A DNA stretch of 64,000 nt. It comes from JAPPLB01 sp965218555. GTDB lineage: Bacteria; Acidobacteriota; Terriglobia; Bryobacterales; UBA6623. Positions 27,566-36,396 of the stretch are shown in pieces; the stretch's first letter is position 1, and each line of letters opens with the position of its first letter. The stretch is from contig OZ244625.1 in assembly GCA_965218555.1 (NCBI GenBank), positions 4,836,001 to 4,900,000 on the forward strand, read 5' to 3'. The notes under the pieces are model-generated. The model was not told the DNA's origin. It was given only the letters and a program-made list of their open reading frames with translations, and searched no databases. The position numbers and the translations under genes are program-made.

Positions 27566-28201
27566 TCACCGGTATTTGTCGAGAGATATCTCGAAGTAGA
27601 AGAGATCACGTCCTGTGTTGAGGTTTCGGATGCCGGAGATGTAAATGGCGGCACCGGGAATGGGATTCGATTCCGTGCCCGTTTGGTAGTAGAAGAAGCC
27701 GCCGACGGAGCTGCGCGGCGGGACGACGGGTGCCAGGAATGCCCGGCTGGAAATCTCTGGTCTGGCAAGCGGACCTTTCTTGACTTTGGGACGGTTCATG
27801 CCGGGGATGCTGGGGATGTAGCGTGGGCGCTCCTTGGGGCGGGTGTTGGGCTGATAGTAGGCGAGGTCCTCGGCGGAAGTGGGTTCTATGCCGTCCCGAT
27901 CGGATGTGATGAAGCGGACCTTGAGGTCCTCGAGACCGAGCGCATCATCGCTGTTGTTGTTGATCACAACGAGAACCGGCAAGAAACCGTGCTTCAACGG
28001 CTTGGCCTTCCCGAAAACGCCCTTGGTCTCTTTGTCGGTGTGAAAAGGCTTCACGGCGACGGTGACTTTGCCTTGCTTCTGACGGGCCGGGTATTTGTTA
28101 GCCGGCTTCAGCTTGAAGGTATTGTCTGCGGCAATAGCCGAGCAGCTGATAACGAGGGCCAGAACAAGACCGGCGAAGCTGGAGAAGCGGCTTCTTGGCA
28201 T
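27566..28201 (-). CDS. secreted protein of unknown function
   Basis: A 211-residue protein with a signal peptide (FAGLVLALVISCSAIAAD). The mature part contains KVTVAVKPFHTDKETK, VLVVINNNSDDAL and AIYISGIRNLNTGRDLFYFEI. The alternation suggests one beta-sandwich domain, with a Pro-rich middle. I do not recognise a family. ATG at 28201 is chosen over one at 28225 because the latter would overlap the divergent waaA-lpxK start at 28213; the two genes share a very short promoter interval. Confidence 0.65.
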   Translation of the reverse strand: MPRSRFSSFAGLVLALVISCSAIAADNTFKLKPANKYPARQKQGKVTVAVKPFHTDKETKGVFGKAKPLKHGFLPVLVVINNNSDDALGLEDLKVRFITSDRDGIEPTSAEDLAYYQPNTRPKERPRYIPSIPGMNRPKVKKGPLARPEISSRAFLAPVVPPRSSVGGFFYYQTGTESNPIPGAAIYISGIRNLNTGRDLFYFEISLDKYR

Positions 28202-28212
28202 AATGGAATGGG

Positions 28213-30669
28213 TTGCGGTTGACATATTTGGCGTACAATCTGCTGGCGGCTTTGGCGGCGATTGTTGCCGTTCCCTACGATCTGATCCGCGGGTTGGCGC
28301 GCGGTCGTCCCTGGAGCAGCCTAGCACAGCGGCTCGGCTGTCTTCCTCTCTCATTTCATCAGACTGCCTCCGACTCAATCTGGTTACATGCCGTGTCGGT
28401 CGGAGAAGTAGCCTCTTGCGAGAGGTTGGTTCGGAGGCTGAAGCAACTGCATCCCACTTTACCCGTTTTTGTTTCGACCGGCACGGTTACAGGACAGGCT
28501 CTCGTACGGGAGAAGCTGTCGGACTTGACGGCAGGCGTGTTCTATGCGCCGTTAGATCTGCCGTTCGCAGTCCGCCGCGTGCTGGATACCATTCGTCCAC
28601 GATTGGTGATGATCGTCGAGACGGAGATTTGGCCGAATCTCTATCGGCAGGTCAAGCAGGCGGGCGCGGCATTAATGATCATCAACGGTCGGATTTCCGA
28701 CCGGGCCTTGCCAAGCTATCGGCGCTTCCGGTTTCTGTTTCGGAATGTGTTGCGGCATGTGGATCTGGTACTGGCGCAGTCGGAAAAGGACCGCAAGCGA
28801 ATGATTGCCATCGGGGCGGATGCCGCGCGGGTCGAGGTTGGAGGCAACTTGAAGTATGACTTCCAGGTCTCTGACTCCGTGGTTCCTGATGCCGTGCGCC
28901 GGTTCCTTGTTCAGGGTCAACCCGGTCCGCTGATCATTGCGGGCAGCACCCGAGAGGAAGAGGAACGGCCCGTGGTCGAGGCGTTTCGGCAGGTCGCTGA
29001 GCGCTACCAAAAAGCGCTGCTGATCGTAGCACCGAGGCATCCGCGCCGGTTCGAAGAGGCGGCGGCGGCATTGGCCGCATCGGGCCTGCCGGTGGTGCGT
29101 CGTTCGGCGTTGAACCCGGCGTCAGCAGAAGTGGAGTTGCCGGCAGTCCTGCTGTTGGATTCACTCGGGGAGTTGTCGTCGCTGTATTCGTTGGCGGATG
29201 TAGTGTTTGTCGGTGGCTCGCTCAACGGATGGGGCGGGCACAACGTCTTGGAGCCGGCGTTGTCGGGGCAGCCCATCGTGGTCGGACCAACGATGCAGAA
29301 CTTCGCCGAGATTGCGAAGGCTTTGCTGGCCGAGCGGGGCATGGTCCGGATTGGAGGGGAGGAAGAGCTGGGATCGGCTTTGCTTGATCTGTTGAGAGAC
29401 CGTGACGGGGCGCTGGCCATCGGCGAACGCGGACGCCGGGTGGCCGAGGCGCAGCGCGGCGCGACGGCGCGCGCCATCGATGCGGGGATGCGGCTGTACG
29501 GCGAGGCGGTTTCGGTCGCCTTGCCGAGTTGGGCGCGCAGGGCATTGCTGGGCGGGCCCGCAATGGTGTGGGGCGATGTGGCCCGACGGCGGGCCGCCTC
29601 TTTCTCAGCAGGCAACAGCTCGGCGGGGCGCTTGAAAAGTTTTACTCTTTGCGTGGGGAATCTCTCAGCGGGCGGCGAGGGCAAGACGCCCGTGGTCTCC
29701 TGGGTCGTGGAACGCCTTTGCGAGCGTGGTTATCGTCCGGCGGTGTTGACGCGGGGATACCGGCGGGACTCGCGGGAGCCTCTGATCATCGTGGGGCCGG
29801 AGTCTGAAGCTAAAGCCGAACACATTGGAGATGAGGCCTATCTGTTGTGGCGAAGGTTTCGGGATTTGGCGTTAGCAGTTCCGATGGGAGTGGGTGCGGA
29901 TCGGTTTCAAGTCGGCACGGAGTTGGAAGCCCGGTTTCCGATAGACGTAATCGTGATGGATGACGGCTACCAGCATTTCACCTTGAAGCGGGATTTCGAT
30001 TTGCTCGTGGTTGATGCAAGTCGGCCCTTCGGCGGCGGGCGGATGTTGCCCCTCGGGCGCTTGCGCGAGCCGATTTCGGGTGCTTCGCGAGCCCGAGCGA
30101 TCTTGTTGACGAAGACGCAGCCCGGAGTCCGATACAACGGCATCGAAGAGGTGTTGCGGCGTGCAAACCCGGAGGCGCCGATCTTTCATGCTCAGACGCG
30201 TGCGGCGGCGATGGTTGACGCGTTGGCGGCGGCAGAGATACCGCCTGACCGTTTGGAGGGCGAGAGATGCGTCGGGTTCTGCGGACTGGGGAGCCCGGAT
30301 TCGTTTTGGCGCACTCTGGAATCAGTGGGGATTCGCCCGGTGGAGCGTTTGGCGTTTCCAGATCACCATCGGTACTCGGCGCGCGACATCGACAAGATCG
30401 CGGAGGTGGCGCGACGGGCGGGCGCCGGCGTATTGTTGACGACGGAGAAGGACTTCGCGAACCTGCAGTCGGCCTTGGAAGTACCTGAAAAGCGCGACAA
30501 TGCGCGGGCGTGCGCGTCTTTCGGGCCGTTGCGCTTGTTCCGGCTTCGCGTTGAGCAAGAGATGGAGCCCGGCTTGTTGGAGTTCATCTTGTCGGCGCTG
30601 CCGAGTTCGCAAATGCGCCCGAACGCGACATGGGGGCCTCCCGCGGTAGCGTCCTCACGGGAGCCGTGA
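28213..30669 (+). CDS. waaA-lpxK: fused Kdo transferase (WaaA) and tetraacyldisaccharide 4'-kinase (LpxK)
   Basis: An 818-residue fusion. Residues 1-430 are WaaA: an N-terminal membrane anchor, WLHAVSVGEV with the catalytic Glu, then PLDLPFAVRRVLD, VETEIWPNL, and the GT-B nucleotide site LNGWGGHNVLEPA. Residues 440-800 are LpxK: NLSAGGEGKTPVV is the P-loop, followed by TRGYRR, VMDDGYQH and DFDLLVVD. LpxK phosphorylates lipid IVA at the 4' position and WaaA then adds Kdo, so one chain covers consecutive steps at the inner membrane. The start is TTG at 28213. waaF follows after 18 bp. Confidence 0.93.
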   Translation: MRLTYLAYNLLAALAAIVAVPYDLIRGLARGRPWSSLAQRLGCLPLSFHQTASDSIWLHAVSVGEVASCERLVRRLKQLHPTLPVFVSTGTVTGQALVREKLSDLTAGVFYAPLDLPFAVRRVLDTIRPRLVMIVETEIWPNLYRQVKQAGAALMIINGRISDRALPSYRRFRFLFRNVLRHVDLVLAQSEKDRKRMIAIGADAARVEVGGNLKYDFQVSDSVVPDAVRRFLVQGQPGPLIIAGSTREEEERPVVEAFRQVAERYQKALLIVAPRHPRRFEEAAAALAASGLPVVRRSALNPASAEVELPAVLLLDSLGELSSLYSLADVVFVGGSLNGWGGHNVLEPALSGQPIVVGPTMQNFAEIAKALLAERGMVRIGGEEELGSALLDLLRDRDGALAIGERGRRVAEAQRGATARAIDAGMRLYGEAVSVALPSWARRALLGGPAMVWGDVARRRAASFSAGNSSAGRLKSFTLCVGNLSAGGEGKTPVVSWVVERLCERGYRPAVLTRGYRRDSREPLIIVGPESEAKAEHIGDEAYLLWRRFRDLALAVPMGVGADRFQVGTELEARFPIDVIVMDDGYQHFTLKRDFDLLVVDASRPFGGGRMLPLGRLREPISGASRARAILLTKTQPGVRYNGIEEVLRRANPEAPIFHAQTRAAAMVDALAAAEIPPDRLEGERCVGFCGLGSPDSFWRTLESVGIRPVERLAFPDHHRYSARDIDKIAEVARRAGAGVLLTTEKDFANLQSALEVPEKRDNARACASFGPLRLFRLRVEQEMEPGLLEFILSALPSSQMRPNATWGPPAVASSREP

Positions 30670-30687
30670 CTGTTGGACGGGCACCGC

Positions 30688-31728
30688 ATGAAGCTGCTTG
30701 TTCGAGCCACGAACTGGTTGGGCGACGCCGTGATGTCGCTGCCTGCGCTACGGGAAATCCGGCGAGCGCATGCCGCTTGGGAAATCGTCCTGCTGGCACG
30801 GCCTTGGGCGGAGGATCTTTACGGCCGCGAGGGGGTGTGCGACCGGACGATTCCCTATGAGCTCACGGGGCGGCATCGATGGGCACTGGGAAGGTGGAGG
30901 TTGGCTCGTACGTTGCGCGCGGAGAGGTTCGACCGTGTCATTCTGCTGCCGAACTCTTTTGATTCGGCGCTCGTGCCCTGGCTGGCCGGCGTGAGGGAGC
31001 GGATCGGCTATGCGCGAGACGGCCGCAGCCTGCTGCTGACAAACGCGGTTCGGCAACCGCTCGCTGGCGAGATCCCGCCGCACCAGCGCTACTACTACCT
31101 GGAGATGCTGCGCCGCGCCGGATTACTGGCGGACATGCCTGAATACCGGGAGATTCGGCTGGCTTGCGCCGAAGAGGCCGCCGCTGCGGGACGGGAGTTC
31201 TGGTCGGCACAGGGCGAGAACGGAACGCGCTGGATCGGGGTGAGCCCGGGGGCGGCCAACAGCGTCGCGAAGCAGTGGCCGCCGGAGCGGTTCGCCGAGG
31301 CGGCTTCCCGGCTGGCTCGCGAGATGGGCGCGAAGGTGGTGATCTTCGGATCCGGCGCGGACGCGGAGAGCGGGCGTTCGATCGCCGAGCGAGTCGACCT
31401 GCCGGCATACAATCTGGTGAATCAGACGACGCTGCGTCGGTTCATTGACCTGACGGCCTGCTGCGATGTGTTCCTGACGAACGACTCGGGTGGGATGCAC
31501 GTGGCGGCGGCGTTGGGAGTGCCCACGGTCGTGATCTTCGGGCCGACGGATGAAGCAGCTACCGGACCGGCGCATTCATTCTCGCGGGTAGTGCGAGAGC
31601 CGGTGGATTGTAGTCCGTGTCTGCTGAAGACATGTCCGATTGACCATCGCTGCATGACACGCGTGACGCCCGATCGGGTGGCGGCGGAAGCGTTGCAGCT
31701 CGTCCGGAACGAGAATGCAGCTCAGTAG
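30688..31728 (+). CDS. waaF: LPS heptosyltransferase II (glycosyltransferase family 9)
   Basis: A 346-residue GT9 enzyme starting MKLLVRATNWLGDAVMSLPA, the standard WaaF opening with the catalytic Asp. The C-terminal half has IGVSPGAANSVAKQWPPERF, the sugar-nucleotide region FLTNDSGGMHVAAALG and the ending segment DCSPCLLKTCPIDHRCM, with clustered cysteines characteristic of WaaF. It adds the second ADP-heptose to the LPS inner core. It is 18 bp after the waaA-lpxK fusion and probably in one operon. Confidence 0.9.
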   Translation: MKLLVRATNWLGDAVMSLPALREIRRAHAAWEIVLLARPWAEDLYGREGVCDRTIPYELTGRHRWALGRWRLARTLRAERFDRVILLPNSFDSALVPWLAGVRERIGYARDGRSLLLTNAVRQPLAGEIPPHQRYYYLEMLRRAGLLADMPEYREIRLACAEEAAAAGREFWSAQGENGTRWIGVSPGAANSVAKQWPPERFAEAASRLAREMGAKVVIFGSGADAESGRSIAERVDLPAYNLVNQTTLRRFIDLTACCDVFLTNDSGGMHVAAALGVPTVVIFGPTDEAATGPAHSFSRVVREPVDCSPCLLKTCPIDHRCMTRVTPDRVAAEALQLVRNENAAQ

Positions 31729-31765
31729 ATCGGGGGTGCTAGACTGGCTCTCGGAGGTGGTTCGA

Positions 31766-32473
31766 ATGCGGACTTTGCTGTTTCTTCTTGTGATCGGATC
31801 GTTGATGGTCGCGTCGGGCGCTGACATGGTCTCGACCTCGGCCGGCAACGTGAAGATCACGCCGGTGCTGCACGGCACGGTGTTGCTCGAGATCGAGGGC
31901 AGGGCTTGGTATGTGGATCCTTGGAGCCGTGGGGATTACTCGTCGCTGCCGAAGGCGGACGTGATTCTGATTACCGACATTCACGGTGACCACATGGACC
32001 CGAAGGCGATCGCTGCTATTCGCAAGGCGGACACCCAGATCGTGGCTCCGGCAGCGGTGGCCAAGACCGTGACGGAGGCCAAGGTGCTGGCGAACGGCGA
32101 GACGACCGAACTGCACGGAGTCGAGATTGAGGCGATCCCGATGTACAACGTGCAGCGGGGCCCGGCGCCGGGCAAGCTCTTTCACGACAAAGGGCGCGGC
32201 AATGGGTACGTCCTTACCGTCGGCGGGAAACGATTCTACTTTTCCGGGGATACCGAGGGCGTTGCCGAGATGCGGAACCTGAAAAACATCGATGTCGCTT
32301 TCGTATGCATGAATCTTCCCTATACGATGCCTCCGGAAGAGGCCGCTGACGCGGTAAAGGCCTTCAAGCCGAAGGTGGTTTATCCCTATCACTATCGAGG
32401 CTCTGACTTGAAGGTCTTCGCGGCGGGACTCGATGGTCAGGGGGTCGAGATCCGCGAGCGGAAGTGGTATTGA
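31766..32473 (+). CDS. exported metallo-beta-lactamase-fold hydrolase (UlaG-like)
   Basis: A 235-residue protein with a signal peptide (TLLFLLVIGSLMVASGA). The metal motif reads TDIHGDHMD: the His-x-Asp-His core is present, but the first His of the usual HxHxDH is Asp. FSGDTEG and the C-terminal PYHYRGSD supply further ligands. A strong ribosome-binding site (GGAGG) lies 5-6 bases before the ATG at 31766, which fixes the start. UlaG-like enzymes are usually cytoplasmic, so export is notable. Substrate unknown. Confidence 0.85.
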   Translation: MRTLLFLLVIGSLMVASGADMVSTSAGNVKITPVLHGTVLLEIEGRAWYVDPWSRGDYSSLPKADVILITDIHGDHMDPKAIAAIRKADTQIVAPAAVAKTVTEAKVLANGETTELHGVEIEAIPMYNVQRGPAPGKLFHDKGRGNGYVLTVGGKRFYFSGDTEGVAEMRNLKNIDVAFVCMNLPYTMPPEEAADAVKAFKPKVVYPYHYRGSDLKVFAAGLDGQGVEIRERKWY

Positions 32474-32653
32474 GCGGATGGCAAGCTGCAGGGCAAGGCT
32501 GCCGCCTCAAGGATTCTGACTGTATGAGTACGAACACGATGATCTACCTGAAGTGGATTCGTCCGCGACCTGGGACAAAAATCTGGTTGAGGGATTGACT
32601 GCGGGTAGACTGTTGTGTTAGTTACAAATAGCAGTCTCAAGAAGGGGGTTTCC

Positions 32654-35600
32654 TTGAAAGACTCTAGAACTAATTTCACGCGGGTGGTTCAGGCTTTTGT
32701 TGCGCTGAGCCTTGTCTTATTCATGACGGCGAGCGCTTCGGCGCAAGTCACCGCCGGCGGCGTGCGAGGGGTCGTGACCGATGCGGCCGGCGCCGTCGTG
32801 CCCGGTGTCGCCATCGAGATCACAAACCTCGAAACGGACTTTACAGCCAGCGCCGAGAGCAGCGGCGCCGGAAACTACGTCATGGTGAACATTCCGGTGG
32901 GCCCGTACCGCCTCGAAGCGACGACGGACGGCTTCAAGACCTATGTGGCGGAAGACCTTCAGGTCCTCACAGCCACCACATCGACATTGAACATCACCAT
33001 GGAAGTCGGTGAGCTGGTGCAACAGATCACGGTTTCCGAGACGATTGCGCCCATCACGGTGGTGGAGACCTCCGAGGTCAGCACGAACGTGGAAGAGCGC
33101 GTCGTCATGGACCTCCCGCTGCAGGTGCAAAATGGCCGCCGGCAGGCCGAGAACTTCATTTTCTTGACGCCCGGCGTTGTAGGGGACACCTTCTCGAAGT
33201 CCTATAACGGCAGTCCCGACCTGGCGCAGGTGGCCATGGTGGACGGCATCGCCTACGCAAACGCGGAGGTGCCAGGCCGGTTCACCACCTTCGCGCCGCC
33301 GTTCGAGTCGGTCGAAGAGTTCAAGGTTTCGAGCACGCTGTACCCGGCGGAACTGGGCCGCGGCTTCGGAGTCACGAACTACAAGATCAAGTCGGGCACG
33401 AACGCATTCCACGGGAACGCTTTCGAGTTCCTGCGCAACGAGAAACTGGACGCCAGCGGGTTCTTCGCCGGATCGCGGGCGCCGACGCGGCAGAACGAGT
33501 TCGGCGCCAGCATTGGCGGACCGGCGATCAAGAACCGTACGTTCTTCTTCTTCAACTACACGGGTTTTCGGCGCCGCGGCTCGCGTCCGACCTCGCTGTT
33601 TAGGCTGCCGCCCACCGCCTTCCGCTCCGGCGACTTCTCCCGGCTCATTCCGGAACAGGGCATCATGGTCTACGATCCTGCCACCACGCGCTCCGACGGA
33701 ATGGGGGGATTCGTTCGTGATGCGTTTCCGAACAACATGATCCCGTCGAGCCGCCATGATCCCTTGGCGCTGGATGTGATCGGGCTCATACCGCCCCCGG
33801 ATACCGACGCGCTCTTCAACAACTTCCTCAACCGCGGGGAGGCTCCGACCAACGAAGACTATTTTGTGTACCGGGTGGACGAGCAGATCAACGCCAGCAA
33901 CAAGTTCTCCTTTACGCACTGGTGGGACCTTGATCCGGGCGGGGCGGCGATCGGCGGCTTGGGCCCGGATCAGCCGCTGGACACCGGTTTCCCTGGCGGA
34001 GGTTCGTTTCACGGCATTCGGGCGAACTGGGACAGCGTTATCAGTCCGACTCTGCTGAACCATTTCGCGTTCGGTTTCTCGGGCACCTTTGGATTCGGCC
34101 GTGGGTTCGATAAGCGGGACGGCGCCACAATCATCCCCGTACCGGGCTTGCCTTCGTCGTACGCCGGTACGACCAGTTTCCGTATTTCCGACTACACGAA
34201 TTTCGGGAATGCCGGGGCGCAAGGTGATGCCCGTTGGGACCACACGTATAACTATTCGGACACCATGACGATCATCCGAGGCAAGCATCAGATCAAGTTC
34301 GGCGGCGAATACTGGGCGCAGTCGTTCCGGGACTTCCAAGTCATCAACGGAGGAGGCGTGGCGGGCACGTTGACTTTCAACCGGCTCTTCACGTCCCAGC
34401 CCAACGCCGACAACTTTGCCAGCCAAGGCGACTCCTTCGCCAGCTTCCTGCTGGGTCAGGTCAATTCGCTTCGGCGGCTGATCGGGGCGGAGGAAAGAAC
34501 GCTGAGAATCCCCTACCTGGGGTTCTTCTTCACCGACACCATTCAGATGGGCCCCAGGTGGACACTGAGCCTCGGGGTCCGTCACGACATCGCGTTTCCC
34601 TGGCGAGGCAAGGATCCCGACCGGGCCTCCGCCATCGATCTCAACTTGTCCAACCCGGGCGCCGGCGGGCTGCCGGGGGCGCATGTCTTCGGCAACGACG
34701 CCATCGTCCCCGGCCCGGACAAGGGGGCATTCGGCCCTCGAGGCAGCATTGCCTATCAACTGGACGACAAGACCGTCGTTCGCCTGGGCTACGGGATCAT
34801 CTACAGCATCTCGAATGCGTCGACCACAGGGTCGGTGCAGTTCAATAAAAATTTCGACAACGGTTTTCTGGGATTCCAGGACATCCAGAGCACCGACAAC
34901 GGGATCACGCCGGCCAGCCTCCTGAAAGACGGTTTTCCGCAATTCACGACTCCGCCGCGCGGTCCCGATTTGGGCATCGCGCAAACGGTTGATTTCTACA
35001 ATGGGGATGGGGGTAAGCAGGCCTACCAGCAGACCTGGACGTTGAATATTCAGCGCCAGCTTCCCTACCAGATGCATCTGGATCTGGCCTACGTCGGCAA
35101 CAAGGGACAGCGGCTTTCCGCAAACCTGGAGAACCTCAACCAGGTGCCCGTCAGCTTCCTGAGCCTCGGGCCCTTGCTCAATCAGCCGTTTGATTCGCCG
35201 GATGCCATTGCCGCCGGCATCAAAGCGCCGTGGGACGGCTTCGGGGCGGCGCTCGGGGGCGCGGCATCTGTGGGCCAGGCGTTGCGGCCGTTCCCGCAGT
35301 ACACCGGCATCAACAATCCCTGGCAGCCCATCGGTGCGTCGAGCTACCACTCTTTCCAGTTGAAGCTGCAGAAACGCTTCTCGGACGGCCTGTCATTCTT
35401 GACCAGCTATACCTTGAGCAAGAACATCTCGAATAGCAGTCTCGCGGCGTTCGCGGCGTTTAACGGAGGCGCGCGGGACACCGCCAATCGAGGCATCGAG
35501 AAGGCTATCGCGCCCAAGGACCAGACGCATAGCCTCGTTTCGAGTTTCGTCTACGAGTTGCCTTTCGGCAAGAACGCCTCGGGGGCGGCCGCCGGGTTCC

Positions 35601-36070
35601 TTAAAGGCTGGCAAGCCAGCGCCATCGTCCGTTACGCCACCGGTCAGCCTCTTGGAATCGGCGGGGGACCGCCGATTCCGCTGTTCGGAGGCGGCAATCG
35701 GCCGCACCGTGTCGCCGGTGTGGAAGGCAGGTCGAACGTGAGCGCGGGCAGCTTCGACCCGGGGCGAGGGGACCGGTACCTGAATCCGGCGGGGTGGGTG
35801 CAGCCGGCTCCCTTCACTTTCGGAACGGGTGCTCCGCGTGAGCCGAACTTGCGGAACTTCGCGTTCTTCAACGAAGACTTTTCGATCATCAAGCGCACGT
35901 ATATCGGTGAGACGATGAATGTCGAGTTCCGGACGGAGTTCTTCAATCTGTTCAACCGAGTGCGGTTCGGCAACCCGAATACGAATTCCACCAGCGGCGG
36001 CTTCGGCCTTATAGGGGGGCAAGGCAATCAGCCCCGCCAGATTCAGTTCGCGTTGAAGTTCAACTTCTAG
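32654..36070 (+). CDS. TonB-dependent receptor, Oar-like, full length
   Basis: A 1138-residue protein. A signal peptide ends ASASAQ; an N-terminal carboxypeptidase-regulatory-like domain (GGVRGVVTDAAGAVVPGVAI) follows, then the plug (VVMDLPLQVQNGR; MVDGIAYANAEV) and a large barrel with FFFFNYTGFRRRG. The C-terminus ends QIQFALKFNF, an aromatic barrel terminus. A TTG at 32654 preceded by GAAGGGGG at 5 bp spacing is preferred over the GTG at 32615. Expected to take up or bind a large ligand at the outer membrane. It is followed by two hairpins, the second a strong terminator. Confidence 0.92.
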   Translation: MKDSRTNFTRVVQAFVALSLVLFMTASASAQVTAGGVRGVVTDAAGAVVPGVAIEITNLETDFTASAESSGAGNYVMVNIPVGPYRLEATTDGFKTYVAEDLQVLTATTSTLNITMEVGELVQQITVSETIAPITVVETSEVSTNVEERVVMDLPLQVQNGRRQAENFIFLTPGVVGDTFSKSYNGSPDLAQVAMVDGIAYANAEVPGRFTTFAPPFESVEEFKVSSTLYPAELGRGFGVTNYKIKSGTNAFHGNAFEFLRNEKLDASGFFAGSRAPTRQNEFGASIGGPAIKNRTFFFFNYTGFRRRGSRPTSLFRLPPTAFRSGDFSRLIPEQGIMVYDPATTRSDGMGGFVRDAFPNNMIPSSRHDPLALDVIGLIPPPDTDALFNNFLNRGEAPTNEDYFVYRVDEQINASNKFSFTHWWDLDPGGAAIGGLGPDQPLDTGFPGGGSFHGIRANWDSVISPTLLNHFAFGFSGTFGFGRGFDKRDGATIIPVPGLPSSYAGTTSFRISDYTNFGNAGAQGDARWDHTYNYSDTMTIIRGKHQIKFGGEYWAQSFRDFQVINGGGVAGTLTFNRLFTSQPNADNFASQGDSFASFLLGQVNSLRRLIGAEERTLRIPYLGFFFTDTIQMGPRWTLSLGVRHDIAFPWRGKDPDRASAIDLNLSNPGAGGLPGAHVFGNDAIVPGPDKGAFGPRGSIAYQLDDKTVVRLGYGIIYSISNASTTGSVQFNKNFDNGFLGFQDIQSTDNGITPASLLKDGFPQFTTPPRGPDLGIAQTVDFYNGDGGKQAYQQTWTLNIQRQLPYQMHLDLAYVGNKGQRLSANLENLNQVPVSFLSLGPLLNQPFDSPDAIAAGIKAPWDGFGAALGGAASVGQALRPFPQYTGINNPWQPIGASSYHSFQLKLQKRFSDGLSFLTSYTLSKNISNSSLAAFAAFNGGARDTANRGIEKAIAPKDQTHSLVSSFVYELPFGKNASGAAAGFLKGWQASAIVRYATGQPLGIGGGPPIPLFGGGNRPHRVAGVEGRSNVSAGSFDPGRGDRYLNPAGWVQPAPFTFGTGAPREPNLRNFAFFNEDFSIIKRTYIGETMNVEFRTEFFNLFNRVRFGNPNTNSTSGGFGLIGGQGNQPRQIQFALKFNF

Positions 36071-36075
36071 CGTAA

Positions 36076-36111
36076 GCCGGCCCGGGGTGGGAAATACCGC
36101 CTCGGGCCGGC
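36076..36111 (+). terminator. GC-rich hairpin after the TonB receptor gene
   Basis: Arms GCCGGCCCGGGG and CCTCGGGCCGGC pair over 12 positions with one mismatch around a 12-base loop, five bases after the stop codon. There is no T-run directly after it; it may protect the transcript end or assist the stronger terminator at 36129. Confidence 0.5.
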
Positions 36112-36128
36112 ATCGCCGGCAATACGTC

Positions 36129-36165
36129 AAAAGGGGGCGGCGGTGAAGACCGCGCCCCTTTTTTG
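36129..36165 (+). terminator. rho-independent terminator
   Basis: AAAAGGGGGCGGCGG and CCGCGCCCCTTTTTT form a GC-rich stem with one mismatch or bulge and are followed by six T residues. This is a textbook intrinsic terminator isolating the TonB receptor transcript from the LamG gene downstream. Confidence 0.85.
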
Positions 36166-36396
36166 TCCAAGGACAACAGAAAAGTTGCAGGTGAAGCTGC
36201 GTGGGATCGGGTTGTGCAGCACACAGGAGCAGGACACTCTACCTGCCCGTTTGATGGAGGGGCATCGTGATCTCGAGGTATTTCACTTCCCCTTGGCGCG
36301 CTCAAATCATGATGGCCACTTCCTTGCGGTTGAGGGTCTGAAGGAAGCCGCCATGGTCTTGACGGCGGTCCAACCATGAACACCACAGGAAGCGGG

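Noticed and set aside
32717..35350. 877-codon antisense frame inside the second TonB receptor
   Set aside because: Same reason: antisense shadow of a receptor with obvious plug and barrel motifs.
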